Source: Lachnospiraceae bacterium
GTDB taxonomy: Bacteria > Bacillota > Clostridia > Lachnospirales > Lachnospiraceae
Reading direction: 5' to 3'
Assembly: GCA_910575605.1 (NCBI GenBank)
Contig: CAJTEW010000028.1
Coordinates: 1 to 33,045, forward strand
DNA: 33,045 bases
The position numbers were made by a program, and so were the translations under genes. The notes under the pieces were generated by a model. That model worked only from the letters and a program-made list of their open reading frames with translations. It was not told the origin of the DNA and made no database searches. How positions within the stretch are numbered: position 1 is the first letter of the stretch; each line of letters begins with the position of its first letter. Shown here one piece after another: positions 16,701 to 24,146 of the stretch.

Positions 16701-16730
16701 TTGACTTCCTCCTCCCAATAGACATACAAT
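16701..16730 (+). promoter_or_regulatory. Promoter of the AraC-type regulator
   Basis: TTGACT (16701-16706) and TACAAT (16725-16730) with an 18-nt spacer lie 43 nt before the start codon of the divergent regulator. The two promoters of this region face away from each other, about 70 bp apart, so one bound regulator could act on both. Confidence 0.55.
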
Positions 16731-16773
16731 ATAGTTATAAATTCCAGAAATACTGAAAGGATACAACTTCATT

Positions 16774-17817
16774 ATGACCCTGCTCACTCTATGCGAAGAT
16801 ATCACTGACCCCAGCAAAAACGTACTTCCCAAAAACCATCATCTCGGCCCCAGACTTGTCTGTCCCGAATATTCCAAATCCGTGCAGGATGTAAAAACTT
16901 ATCCCCTCTTAAAACAGGAGCGCCTCTTCGCCCTCTGCTGGAATATTGATGCAGGGAGAAATCTTTACGCTTCTATGTGTCCCTCCCCGGAGCCTTTCTG
17001 CTACCACTACGAATACTCCATAGGAGAAAAGACTCAGCTCCATACACATGACTATATCGAACTAGGCTATGTCGTATCCGGTGAATTCCGGCAGAAAATA
17101 CTTGGAAGAGATATCACCTTCCATCAGGGCGACCTCTGCCTGATCGACAAAAACTGCCTTCATCAGGACTATCTTCTCGGCACATCCGCGACTATCCTGT
17201 TCCTTGGAATTGCCAATGATATGTTTACAGAAATCATGGATGGCAATGTTACTGCTCAGAAAATCATCCTGTTTTTAAAGCCTGCCCTTCTAAAACAGAA
17301 GGATCTGCAGCAATACCTCCATTTCCGCCCTACAGCTGATACCGGAACAGAAATTGAGGACTGCCTCTCTATGCTGCTTACAGAGCTTCGTGACAGAATC
17401 GTCGGCTCACGGTATATCTGTAAAGGGCTTCTCATGCGCATTTTTCACATACTTGGTACAAAATACGAATTTTCCCTTTCAAAAGAGCAAAGAAAAACTA
17501 TGAACTGGCTCCTTTTTGAAGAGGTGTCCGAATATATCCGGCAGAATTTTACCACTATAACCATTCAGGAACTTTCCGACACCTTTCATTTTCAGGAGGA
17601 TTATTTTAACCGGCTTATAAAGAATAAAACCGGAATGACTTATTCTGCCTATGTGCAGAAATTCCGGCTCGAAAAAGCCGAACAGCTCCTGCGGGTAACT
17701 TCTATGACTATAGAAGATATTACAGAAGCTGTCGGCTATCATAATAAAGGTTATTTTTATAAAATATTTCAGGAGCGTTTTGGAATGACGCCCTCACAGT
17801 ATAGGAAAAGGCTGTAA
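16774..17817 (+). CDS. AraC-family regulator (cupin + HTH)
   Basis: A 347-residue transcription factor. The middle carries a cupin-type sensing fold with HTHDYIELGYVVSGEF (90-105) and FHQGDLCLIDKNCLHQ (116-131). The C-terminal 100 residues are a double helix-turn-helix of the AraC/XylS type: TIQELSDTFHFQEDYFNRLI, then TIEDITEAVGYHNKGYFYKI and the closing RFGMTPSQYRKRL. It is divergent from araABD, so it is the likely arabinose-responsive regulator. The N-terminal 70 residues are an extension I cannot assign. The ribosome site (GAAAGGA) lies about 12 nt from the ATG, longer than usual, so translation may be weak. Most Firmicutes use GntR-type AraR for this job; Lachnospiraceae often have AraC-type proteins instead. 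Confidence 0.85.
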   Translation: MTLLTLCEDITDPSKNVLPKNHHLGPRLVCPEYSKSVQDVKTYPLLKQERLFALCWNIDAGRNLYASMCPSPEPFCYHYEYSIGEKTQLHTHDYIELGYVVSGEFRQKILGRDITFHQGDLCLIDKNCLHQDYLLGTSATILFLGIANDMFTEIMDGNVTAQKIILFLKPALLKQKDLQQYLHFRPTADTGTEIEDCLSMLLTELRDRIVGSRYICKGLLMRIFHILGTKYEFSLSKEQRKTMNWLLFEEVSEYIRQNFTTITIQELSDTFHFQEDYFNRLIKNKTGMTYSAYVQKFRLEKAEQLLRVTSMTIEDITEAVGYHNKGYFYKIFQERFGMTPSQYRKRL

Positions 17818-17906
17818 CCAGCATGTTCCTTCGGCAGTTCTTATGCATGGTATGCCTTCAGCCGGATACAAGGAAAGTCTCATTAAAATTAAATACTTTT
17901 ACCTTT

Positions 17907-20063
17907 CTATGAGATTCCCTTCATGGTAAGCTGAATTCGTTTCTTCTTCAAGTCCACACTCATAACCTTCACATCCACGATATCCCCCACACTCACTGCC
18001 TCCAACGGATGCTTGATAAACTTTTTATCCGTAATCTGGGAAATATGTACAAGTCCGTCCTGATGTACCCCGATATCCACAAACACACCAAAGTCAATAA
18101 CATTTCGGACTGTTCCTTTGAGTATCATTCCTTCTGTCAGATCCTTCATCTCCAATACATCTGTACGAAGAATAGGCTTGGGCATCTCATCACGTGGGTC
18201 ACGGGCCGGTTTTTCAAGCTCCTTTACAATATCTCTTAAGGTAATCTCACCTATTCCAAGCTCCTCTGAAAGCTTCTTGTAATCCTTAATGGTAAGTGAA
18301 AGTCCTATAAGCTTACCTCTGCTTATATCCGCCGCAGAAAAACCCTGCCTGTCAAGAAGCTTCTCCGCTGCCTCATAAGACTCCGGGTGCACACTTGTCC
18401 CGTCTAAGGGATTTTCCCCCTCTGAAATCCTCATAAAGCCTGCGCACTGCTCATACGCCTTGGGTCCCAGCTTTGCCACCTTAAGAAGCTGCCTTCTGTT
18501 TACAAATCTGCCGTTTTCCTCCCTATAGGCCACAATATTTTTCGCAATCACCGAAGATATACCGGAAATGTAGGAAAGAAGAGGCGCTGACGCTGTGTTT
18601 AGGTCTACTCCTACTTTATTTACGCAGTCCTCCACAACGCCAGAAAGTGCCTCGCTTAACTTTTTCTGGTTCATATCATGCTGATACTGCCCTACTCCAA
18701 TGGATTTCGGGTCAATCTTTACAAGCTCTGCAAGAGGGTCCTGAAGCCTCCTTGCAATGGATGTTGCGCTTCTTTGTCCTACATCAAATTTCGGAAACTC
18801 CTCACTAGCAAGCTTACTTGCGGAATACACGGAGGCCCCTGCTTCGTTTACGATTACATACTGCACCTTTTCCGGAATCTCCTTTAACAACTCCACAATA
18901 AACATCTCGGATTCCCTTGATGCCGTTCCGTTTCCTACGGAAATAAGGGTAATATTATATTTTTTAATAATCTTCTTTAACAAATCCTTGGATGCCTGAA
19001 TCTTCTGGGGAGTCGTAGGCGCCGTCGGGTAGATAACTGTTGTCCCGATAACCTTTCCTGTGGGGTCCACAACTGCTAGTTTGCAGCCAGTACGAAATGC
19101 AGGGTCCCACCCAAGCACTGTCTGTCCTACAATTGGCGGCTGCATAAGAAGCTGCTCTAAGTTTTTCCCGAATACACCGATAGCTCCATCCTCCGCCTTC
19201 TCCGTCAAATCATTTCTTATCTCCCTCTCAATAGCCGGGGCAATCAGCCTTTTATAGCTGTCCTCCACTGTCTCCTTAAGAACTGGCGTCGTATAGGGAT
19301 TGTCTGTATGAATCGTTTTCTTCTCCAGATATCTTAAAATATCCTCCTCCGGCGCCTCAATCTTGACAGTCAGTATCTTCTCCTTCTCTCCTCGGTTTAA
19401 TGCCAGGGTGCGGTGTCCTGCAAGGCGGCTTACCGGTTCCTCGAAATCATAATACATCTCATACACGGACTCCGCCTTTTCATCCTTTGCTGCAGAAACT
19501 ACTCGTCCCTTCTGCATGGTAAGCTTCCGTATCCACATGCGGTAGTCCGCCTCATCAGAAATACTCTCTGCAATAATATCCTTTGCCCCTGCAACAGCCT
19601 CCTGCGGAGTATGTACCTCTTTTTCTTCATCTACATATTCCGCTGCCAGCTCCTCTAAGGGGCGCTCCGCCTTCTGGAGGGTAATAAGTGCCGCCAAAGG
19701 CTCCAATCCCTTCTCCTTTGCAATGGTAGCTCTTGTTCTGCGCTTCGGACGATAGGGCCGGTATAAATCTTCCACAATAACAAGCGTTTCCGCAGCCAGA
19801 ATCTGGGCTTTTAGTTCCTCTGTAAGCTTGCCCTGCTCCGTAATGCTTCCAAGAACCTGCTCCTTCTTCTCCTCCAGATTTCTAAGATATGTAAGTCTTT
19901 CATGCAGCTTTCTAAGCTGCTCATCATCCAGCGTTCCGGTTGCCTCCTTCCGGTATCTGGCGATAAAGGGAATCGTATTTCCCTCATCTATCAGTTTCAC
20001 TGCAGCATCCACCTGCCACCTTTTTACATTCAATTCCTCTGTAAGCTTCTGATTAATGTCCAT
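17907..20063 (-). CDS. tex: Tex, S1-domain RNA-binding factor
   Basis: A 718-residue Tex protein, a conserved factor that binds nucleic acid and is linked to transcription of stress and toxin genes in other bacteria. Domains in order: helical N-terminus with NTIPFIARYRKEATG (29-43), YRPYRPKRRTRATIAKEKGL (about 102-121), a YqgF/RNase H-like fold starting GWDPAFRTGCKLAVVDP (about 320), helix-hairpin-helix segments around LSYISGISSVIAKNIVAYRE and a C-terminal S1 domain (VRNVIDFGVFVDIGVHQDGL, about 650-718). The length is normal for Tex. The gene faces the AraC-type gene tail to tail and has its own promoter at 20110-20138. Confidence 0.95.
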   Translation of the reverse strand: MDINQKLTEELNVKRWQVDAAVKLIDEGNTIPFIARYRKEATGTLDDEQLRKLHERLTYLRNLEEKKEQVLGSITEQGKLTEELKAQILAAETLVIVEDLYRPYRPKRRTRATIAKEKGLEPLAALITLQKAERPLEELAAEYVDEEKEVHTPQEAVAGAKDIIAESISDEADYRMWIRKLTMQKGRVVSAAKDEKAESVYEMYYDFEEPVSRLAGHRTLALNRGEKEKILTVKIEAPEEDILRYLEKKTIHTDNPYTTPVLKETVEDSYKRLIAPAIEREIRNDLTEKAEDGAIGVFGKNLEQLLMQPPIVGQTVLGWDPAFRTGCKLAVVDPTGKVIGTTVIYPTAPTTPQKIQASKDLLKKIIKKYNITLISVGNGTASRESEMFIVELLKEIPEKVQYVIVNEAGASVYSASKLASEEFPKFDVGQRSATSIARRLQDPLAELVKIDPKSIGVGQYQHDMNQKKLSEALSGVVEDCVNKVGVDLNTASAPLLSYISGISSVIAKNIVAYREENGRFVNRRQLLKVAKLGPKAYEQCAGFMRISEGENPLDGTSVHPESYEAAEKLLDRQGFSAADISRGKLIGLSLTIKDYKKLSEELGIGEITLRDIVKELEKPARDPRDEMPKPILRTDVLEMKDLTEGMILKGTVRNVIDFGVFVDIGVHQDGLVHISQITDKKFIKHPLEAVSVGDIVDVKVMSVDLKKKRIQLTMKGIS

Positions 20064-20109
20064 GTGTAACCCTTTCTTCTCTCATAATACTTTGTTGTAT
20101 CCGTCAAAC

Positions 20110-20138
20110 ATTATACCCGAATTTTATACTGTGTGCAA
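20110..20138 (-). promoter_or_regulatory. tex promoter
   Basis: On the minus strand TTGCAC (20133-20138) and TATAAT (20110-20115) are separated by 17 nt, and transcription would begin about 40 nt ahead of the tex ATG. Confidence 0.75.
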
Positions 20139-20171
20139 CGGTTACACGGATATAGAGCTCACTCTGTTTTC

Positions 20172-20200
20172 TTGTAAAATACACTGTACTGTGCTATAAT
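20172..20200 (+). promoter_or_regulatory. tetR-family gene promoter
   Basis: TTGTAA (20172-20177) and a perfect TATAAT (20195-20200), 17 nt apart, lie 38 nt before the TetR-type start codon. The spacer contains ACTGTACTGT, a short direct repeat that could be part of an autoregulatory site. Confidence 0.7.
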
Positions 20201-20238
20201 AGAAATATCTTATCAAGGCTTGGAAAGGTTTTATCAAT

Positions 20239-20829
20239 ATGAGCGAATTATCAAAACAGCAGCAGAAATCACAGGAAACCAAGGCAAAGATATTCCGCGC
20301 CGCCAAGAATATCCTGAAGAAAAAAGGATATGAAGGCTTGTCAATAAAAAATATATGCGAGGAGGCAAAGGTTTCCAATGGAAGCTTCTATCACCATTTT
20401 AAGACAAAGGACGACCTCCTCTCCTACTATATTGAAGAGCAGCCAGGCATTAACCCAGACCTTTTAGAGCTGCCGGAAAATGTACAGGAAGCAAAGGATG
20501 CGATTATTTATGTGTACCTGAATTATGTGCATTATTGTAAAGAGCTAGGGGTAGAATTTATGGCTAATTATTATACCCCGAAAAACCAGTCTTTAAATCC
20601 TCTCATCCGCACTGAAAGACCGTATCCTATTGTGACCGTACATAATTATCTAAAGAAATGTATTCGGGAAAAAATACTGTCCCCTTCTCTGGACCTTGAG
20701 GACATTACTACTGATATTCGTATTATAGTAATAGGAAATGTTTTTGAATGGTGCCTGAAAAATGGAAATACCGATTTTGAGGGAAATATGAAACGTTCTT
20801 TAGAAGCCTATCTCAACGGCGTCCTCTGA
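20239..20829 (+). CDS. TetR/AcrR-family regulator
   Basis: A 196-residue regulator. Residues about 12-60 form the TetR DNA-binding domain: AKIFRAAKNILKKKGYEGLS, IKNICEEAKVSNGSFYHHF and KTKDDLLSYY. The C-terminal 130 residues form a helical ligand-binding domain with no recognisable ligand signature. The ribosome site GGAAAGG is about 11 nt from the ATG. A hairpin terminator closes the gene, so it is a single-gene unit, though the lipid genes downstream on the same strand are plausible targets. The ligand and target genes are unknown. Confidence 0.85.
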   Translation: MSELSKQQQKSQETKAKIFRAAKNILKKKGYEGLSIKNICEEAKVSNGSFYHHFKTKDDLLSYYIEEQPGINPDLLELPENVQEAKDAIIYVYLNYVHYCKELGVEFMANYYTPKNQSLNPLIRTERPYPIVTVHNYLKKCIREKILSPSLDLEDITTDIRIIVIGNVFEWCLKNGNTDFEGNMKRSLEAYLNGVL

Positions 20830-20878
20830 CTATGGAAAAAGTCGAACGCACTTTAACACATTTTTAAAATATAATTAA

Positions 20879-20914
20879 AAAAATCCTTCAAGCAAGCGGT
20901 CTTAAAGGATTTTT
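20879..20914 (+). terminator. Terminator after the TetR-family gene
   Basis: A 10-bp stem AAAAATCCTT / AAGGATTTTT with a 16-nt loop; the second arm supplies the T-run. Confidence 0.65.
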
Positions 20915-21053
20915 ATAGAAGGGAATATGGCAGTGAAACTGCCAAACAATAATATCTTGTAGCTTTATTGTAACTCTATATTGCATGAAAATCCAATCAT
21001 TAATTTTAATATACTTTCATCATTTATAGATAACTTCTATATAGGAGGCACTT

Positions 21054-21968
21054 ATGTACGCATTTATCGTCAATCCCCACGCCCGGACTGGGCTGGGACT
21101 TAAGGTCTGGGAAAAGCTGGAGGTCTTTTTAAAGAAACAAAATCTAAAATATGAGGCATATATAACCCGTTATCCCAATCATGCCACAGAGTTTGCCCGA
21201 AGGCTGACTGAGGGGCCAGAAAAAATCACTCTTATTGCCCTCGGCGGAGATGGAACAATTAACGAAGTGGTAAACGGCATACAGGATTTTTCTAAAGTTA
21301 CGCTCGGATATATTCCTATTGGTTCCAGCAATGATTTTGCAAGATCCATGAATTTATCAAAAGAACCTGAAACTATGCTGAAGCAGATACTATCTCCGTC
21401 AGAGTATACATATATTAATATTGGACGTGTGACATACGGGGAGCATATCAGAAGATTTGCTGTAAGCTCAGGCTTTGGCTTTGATGCTGATGTCTGCTTC
21501 CACAATACTCCTACAGGGATTAAGAAACGTCTAAACAAAATGAAGCTTGGAAAGCTCTCCTATACTGGTGTTGCTCTTTACCTCCTTATGTCTTTAAAGC
21601 CCCGCCGTATGACTCTTATTTTGGACGGGAAGAGGAAATATTTTGAAAAAGTCTTTTTTGTGACAGCCATGAACCAGCGCTATGAAGGCGGTGGCTTTAA
21701 GTTCTGCCCCAAGGCAGACCCCGGGGACAATCTTCTTGATATTATCATAATTGCCGATATGCCTAAGCTTAAGGCACTTCTTTTGCTGCCTACGGCATAT
21801 AAAGGGTGGCATACACATTTTAAAGGAGTACACACCTTCACCTGCCAAAAGGTACAGGTCAAAAGTGAAACTGTTCTTCCTGTACATACTGACGGAGAGC
21901 CTGCCGCGCGAAGCTCCAAAGTCTCCTTTTCCCTGGAGGCTGAAAGGCTTAAGTTTATCCGCTCATAA
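21054..21968 (+). CDS. Diacylglycerol kinase-like lipid kinase (YegS/DgkB type)
   Basis: A 304-residue cytosolic lipid kinase of the YegS/Rv2252/BmrU family, expected to phosphorylate diacylglycerol or a similar lipid and recycle it to phosphatidic acid. The nucleotide-binding motif GGDGTINEVVNG (64-75) and the following YIPIGSSNDFARSM (86-99) are the family hallmarks. NPHARTG (8-14) at the N-terminus is the usual first strand and loop. The end EPAARSSKVSFSLEAERLKF is the typical C-terminal beta domain, and HTDGEP just before it is also conserved. A strong AGGAGG site precedes the ATG. The GDPD gene follows after 28 nt, so the two are co-transcribed. Confidence 0.9.
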   Translation: MYAFIVNPHARTGLGLKVWEKLEVFLKKQNLKYEAYITRYPNHATEFARRLTEGPEKITLIALGGDGTINEVVNGIQDFSKVTLGYIPIGSSNDFARSMNLSKEPETMLKQILSPSEYTYINIGRVTYGEHIRRFAVSSGFGFDADVCFHNTPTGIKKRLNKMKLGKLSYTGVALYLLMSLKPRRMTLILDGKRKYFEKVFFVTAMNQRYEGGGFKFCPKADPGDNLLDIIIIADMPKLKALLLLPTAYKGWHTHFKGVHTFTCQKVQVKSETVLPVHTDGEPAARSSKVSFSLEAERLKFIRS

Positions 21969-21996
21969 TCATTTTATATGAACTAGGAGGCATACT

Positions 21997-22818
21997 ATGT
22001 TAAATGTATGTATAATTGTTTTTATTCTTTTTATCGGGCTGTATCTGTTCTGCCTATATCCTGAAAGCTCCCGCAGAGACCAGATGCGCGCCTATAACGG
22101 TACAATGTTTGCCCACAGGGGCCTCCACTGCATGAAAAAGGGCATCCCGGAAAACTCTATTCCTGCCTTTTCTGCTGCACTAAAAAAAGGATACGGAATC
22201 GAGCTGGATGTCCATCTTACGCGGGACCATCAGGTTGTAGTCTTCCATGATGATAGTCTAAAACGGGTATGCGGTATTGGCAGCCGACCCGAAAAAATGA
22301 CAGCTGCTGAATTGAAAACATGCTTTCTTCTTGGAACTAAGGAGCATATTCCCACTTTAAAAGAGGTCTTAAAGCTTGTAAACGGACAAGTGCCTCTTCT
22401 TATTGAGCTGAAGCTTCCGGGACGTTCCATGGAGCTGTGTGAACAAACCTGCCGCCTTTTGAATAATTATCACGGCCCTTATCTTGTACAGTCCTTTAAT
22501 ACATTAGGCTTACGATGGTTTTTTAAAAATGCTCCCCATGTACTCCGGGGGCAGTTAGCGTCCAATCTTACAAAAAGCGACAGGAAGCCCCACTGGGTTT
22601 TCCGTTTTCTCTCAAAGCATCTGCTGCTTAATTTCTGGGGACGTCCGGACTTTATTTCTTACAAACTTGCGGACCTTCCCACCCTTAATACTAGTGTGGT
22701 GCGAAAATTTTATAATACGCCCTTTGCTGTATGGACACTTAAGGACAAGGCATCCTTAGAAGAAGGAATAAAAAACTATAATATGCAGATTTTTGAAAAA
22801 ACTCATGAATTTTATTAA
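21997..22818 (+). CDS. Membrane-anchored glycerophosphodiester phosphodiesterase
   Basis: A 273-residue enzyme of the GDPD family that hydrolyses glycerophosphodiesters or lipid headgroups. Residues 1-22 form one hydrophobic anchor. The catalytic core shows AHRG (39-42), PENSIPAF (51-58), IELDVHLTRD (68-77) and VFHDDSLKR (82-90), which hold the active-site histidines and metal-binding Glu/Asp. VNGQVPLLIELKLPG then gives the third metal-site glutamate. The C-terminal PFAVWTLKDK is the last barrel strand. The length is normal. It follows the lipid kinase with a strong AGGAGG site. The membrane anchor suggests action on membrane-derived substrates, possibly on the outer face. Confidence 0.9.
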   Translation: MLNVCIIVFILFIGLYLFCLYPESSRRDQMRAYNGTMFAHRGLHCMKKGIPENSIPAFSAALKKGYGIELDVHLTRDHQVVVFHDDSLKRVCGIGSRPEKMTAAELKTCFLLGTKEHIPTLKEVLKLVNGQVPLLIELKLPGRSMELCEQTCRLLNNYHGPYLVQSFNTLGLRWFFKNAPHVLRGQLASNLTKSDRKPHWVFRFLSKHLLLNFWGRPDFISYKLADLPTLNTSVVRKFYNTPFAVWTLKDKASLEEGIKNYNMQIFEKTHEFY

Positions 22819-22845
22819 CTGTTTATGAACAAATGATGAAGCTCC

Positions 22846-22874
22846 TTGTTGATTTTCTTTTTTCATGTTATAAT
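22846..22874 (+). promoter_or_regulatory. Promoter of the PAP2 gene
   Basis: TTGTTG (22846-22851) and TATAAT (22869-22874) with a 17-nt spacer lie 42 nt upstream of the PAP2 start, giving it expression separate from the kinase-GDPD pair. Confidence 0.6.
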
Positions 22875-22916
22875 TCGTGTTGAACTTGAAACATATATTT
22901 TTAAAAAGGAGTTTTC

Positions 22917-23585
22917 ATGAATAAAAAAGATAAGTTAAAACAGATTATTCATAAGTATGGCCATGCATGGGTTCTTTTATATGCATTTATTTATATGCCC
23001 TGGTTTATGTATCTGGAAAGGCGTCCGGGTGTACGCCATTTTATTATTCATTCACCACTGGATGATCATATTCCTTTTGTTGAATATTTCATTGTTCCTT
23101 ATCTTTTATGGTTTGCATTTATTGCAGTCGTAGCAGGATACTTTTTCTTTACAGATAAGAAGGGCTTTTACCAGCTTGCTGCATTTCTTTGTGTGGGCAT
23201 GACGTTGTTTCTTATTATATGTACCGTATTCCCTAATGGGCTTCATCTACGCCCCCATACATTTGCAAGGGATAATATTTTTACAGATATGGTGCGGATG
23301 TTGTATAGGACTGATACTCCTACAAATGTGCTGCCTAGTATCCATGTATTTAATTCCATCGGAGCAGTCATTGCCATATCTCACAGCCGGGCTCTAAAAA
23401 GATATAAAAAGATTCGATACTCTGCTTATATGATGGCATTTCTCATTATCCTGTCAACGATGTTTTTAAAGCAGCATTCTGTGACAGATGTAATTGCAGC
23501 CTTTGCCATGGCGTGTATCATATACCCGTTTGTCTATGCTGCTGAAACAAAAAAGGCTGCCAGGCTGTCCCATCAGCCGATATAG
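22917..23585 (+). CDS. PAP2-family membrane phosphatase
   Basis: A 222-residue integral membrane protein with about five or six helices. The PAP2 phosphatase motifs are VLPSIHVFNS (motif 2, with the catalytic histidine) and STMFLKQHSVTDVIAA (motif 3, with histidine and aspartate). Motif 1 (KxxxxxxRP) is represented only by a modified GLHLRPHTFARDN segment. This variant is common in the inositol-phosphorylceramide-synthase-like PAP2 proteins of Firmicutes. It may dephosphorylate phosphatidic acid or undecaprenyl-type lipids, or transfer a lipid headgroup. An AAGGAG site precedes the ATG. The adjacent kinase and phosphodiesterase suggest a lipid turnover set. Confidence 0.85.
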   Translation: MNKKDKLKQIIHKYGHAWVLLYAFIYMPWFMYLERRPGVRHFIIHSPLDDHIPFVEYFIVPYLLWFAFIAVVAGYFFFTDKKGFYQLAAFLCVGMTLFLIICTVFPNGLHLRPHTFARDNIFTDMVRMLYRTDTPTNVLPSIHVFNSIGAVIAISHSRALKRYKKIRYSAYMMAFLIILSTMFLKQHSVTDVIAAFAMACIIYPFVYAAETKKAARLSHQPI

Positions 23586-23644
23586 CTGTATATAAAGCTT
23601 CTGGCTTTTTATAATAATGTAAGGAACTTAAAAGGAGGAAAATT

Positions 23645-24067
23645 ATGAGAGCTGAATTTAGTGAAAATTTAGTTACAGGAAATGAATTGATTGATTCCCA
23701 GCACAAGGAGCTGATTGACAGAATTAACAAGCTTTTAGACAGCTGCGAGGCGGATAATGGAAAGGTGACGGCAGTTAATACCTTGGACTATCTTGCAGAT
23801 TATACGGATTTTCATTTCAGCGCTGAAGAAAAGCTTCAGCAGGAAATTGGCTATCCGGATTATGACAAGCATAAGTCTGTTCATGAAGGATTTAAGCAGA
23901 CAATTAAAGAATTAGACGAGATGCTTCAGGAGGAAGAAGGACCGTCCGCTGCTTTTGTAGAAAAAGTTGAGGAAAATGTTATTAAGTGGTTTTATACCCA
24001 CATCGAGGGATTCGACCGCTCTGTGGCTGAGTATAAAAATATGAGAGATAATAATGACCGGCTTTAA
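23645..24067 (+). CDS. Bacteriohemerythrin
   Basis: A 140-residue four-helix protein with a di-iron site binding O2 reversibly. All metal ligands can be placed: His20 (SQHKEL), His57 and Glu61 (HFSAE), His76 and His80 (HKSVH), His119 and Asp124 (HIEGFD). The fit to the H...HxxxE...HxxxH...HxxxxD pattern is complete. In anaerobes such single-domain proteins are thought to buffer or sense oxygen. It has AAGGAGG 8 nt before the ATG and is followed by a hairpin that includes its stop codon, so it is a single-gene transcript or the end of the PAP2 transcript (60-nt gap). Confidence 0.93.
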   Translation: MRAEFSENLVTGNELIDSQHKELIDRINKLLDSCEADNGKVTAVNTLDYLADYTDFHFSAEEKLQQEIGYPDYDKHKSVHEGFKQTIKELDEMLQEEEGPSAAFVEKVEENVIKWFYTHIEGFDRSVAEYKNMRDNNDRL

Positions 24068-24080
24068 GCCGGTCATTATT
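24050..24080. terminator. Hairpin enclosing the hemerythrin stop codon
   Basis: A perfect 13-bp inverted repeat (24050-24062 and 24068-24080) around TTTAA. The TAA stop codon (24065-24067) lies in the loop. The trailing T content is modest (CATTATTGCTG), so termination may be moderate, or the stem may protect the 3' end of the mRNA. Confidence 0.75.
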
Positions 24081-24146
24081 GCTGTTGCTCATTCATATTG
24101 TATAGTTACTTATCCCATTACATCATCCCGTCCCTAACAGACAGGT

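Noticed and set aside
17818-17906. A terminator between the AraC-type gene and tex
   Set aside because: Only a 6-bp TCTCAT/ATGAGA pairing with a long loop; too weak to support.
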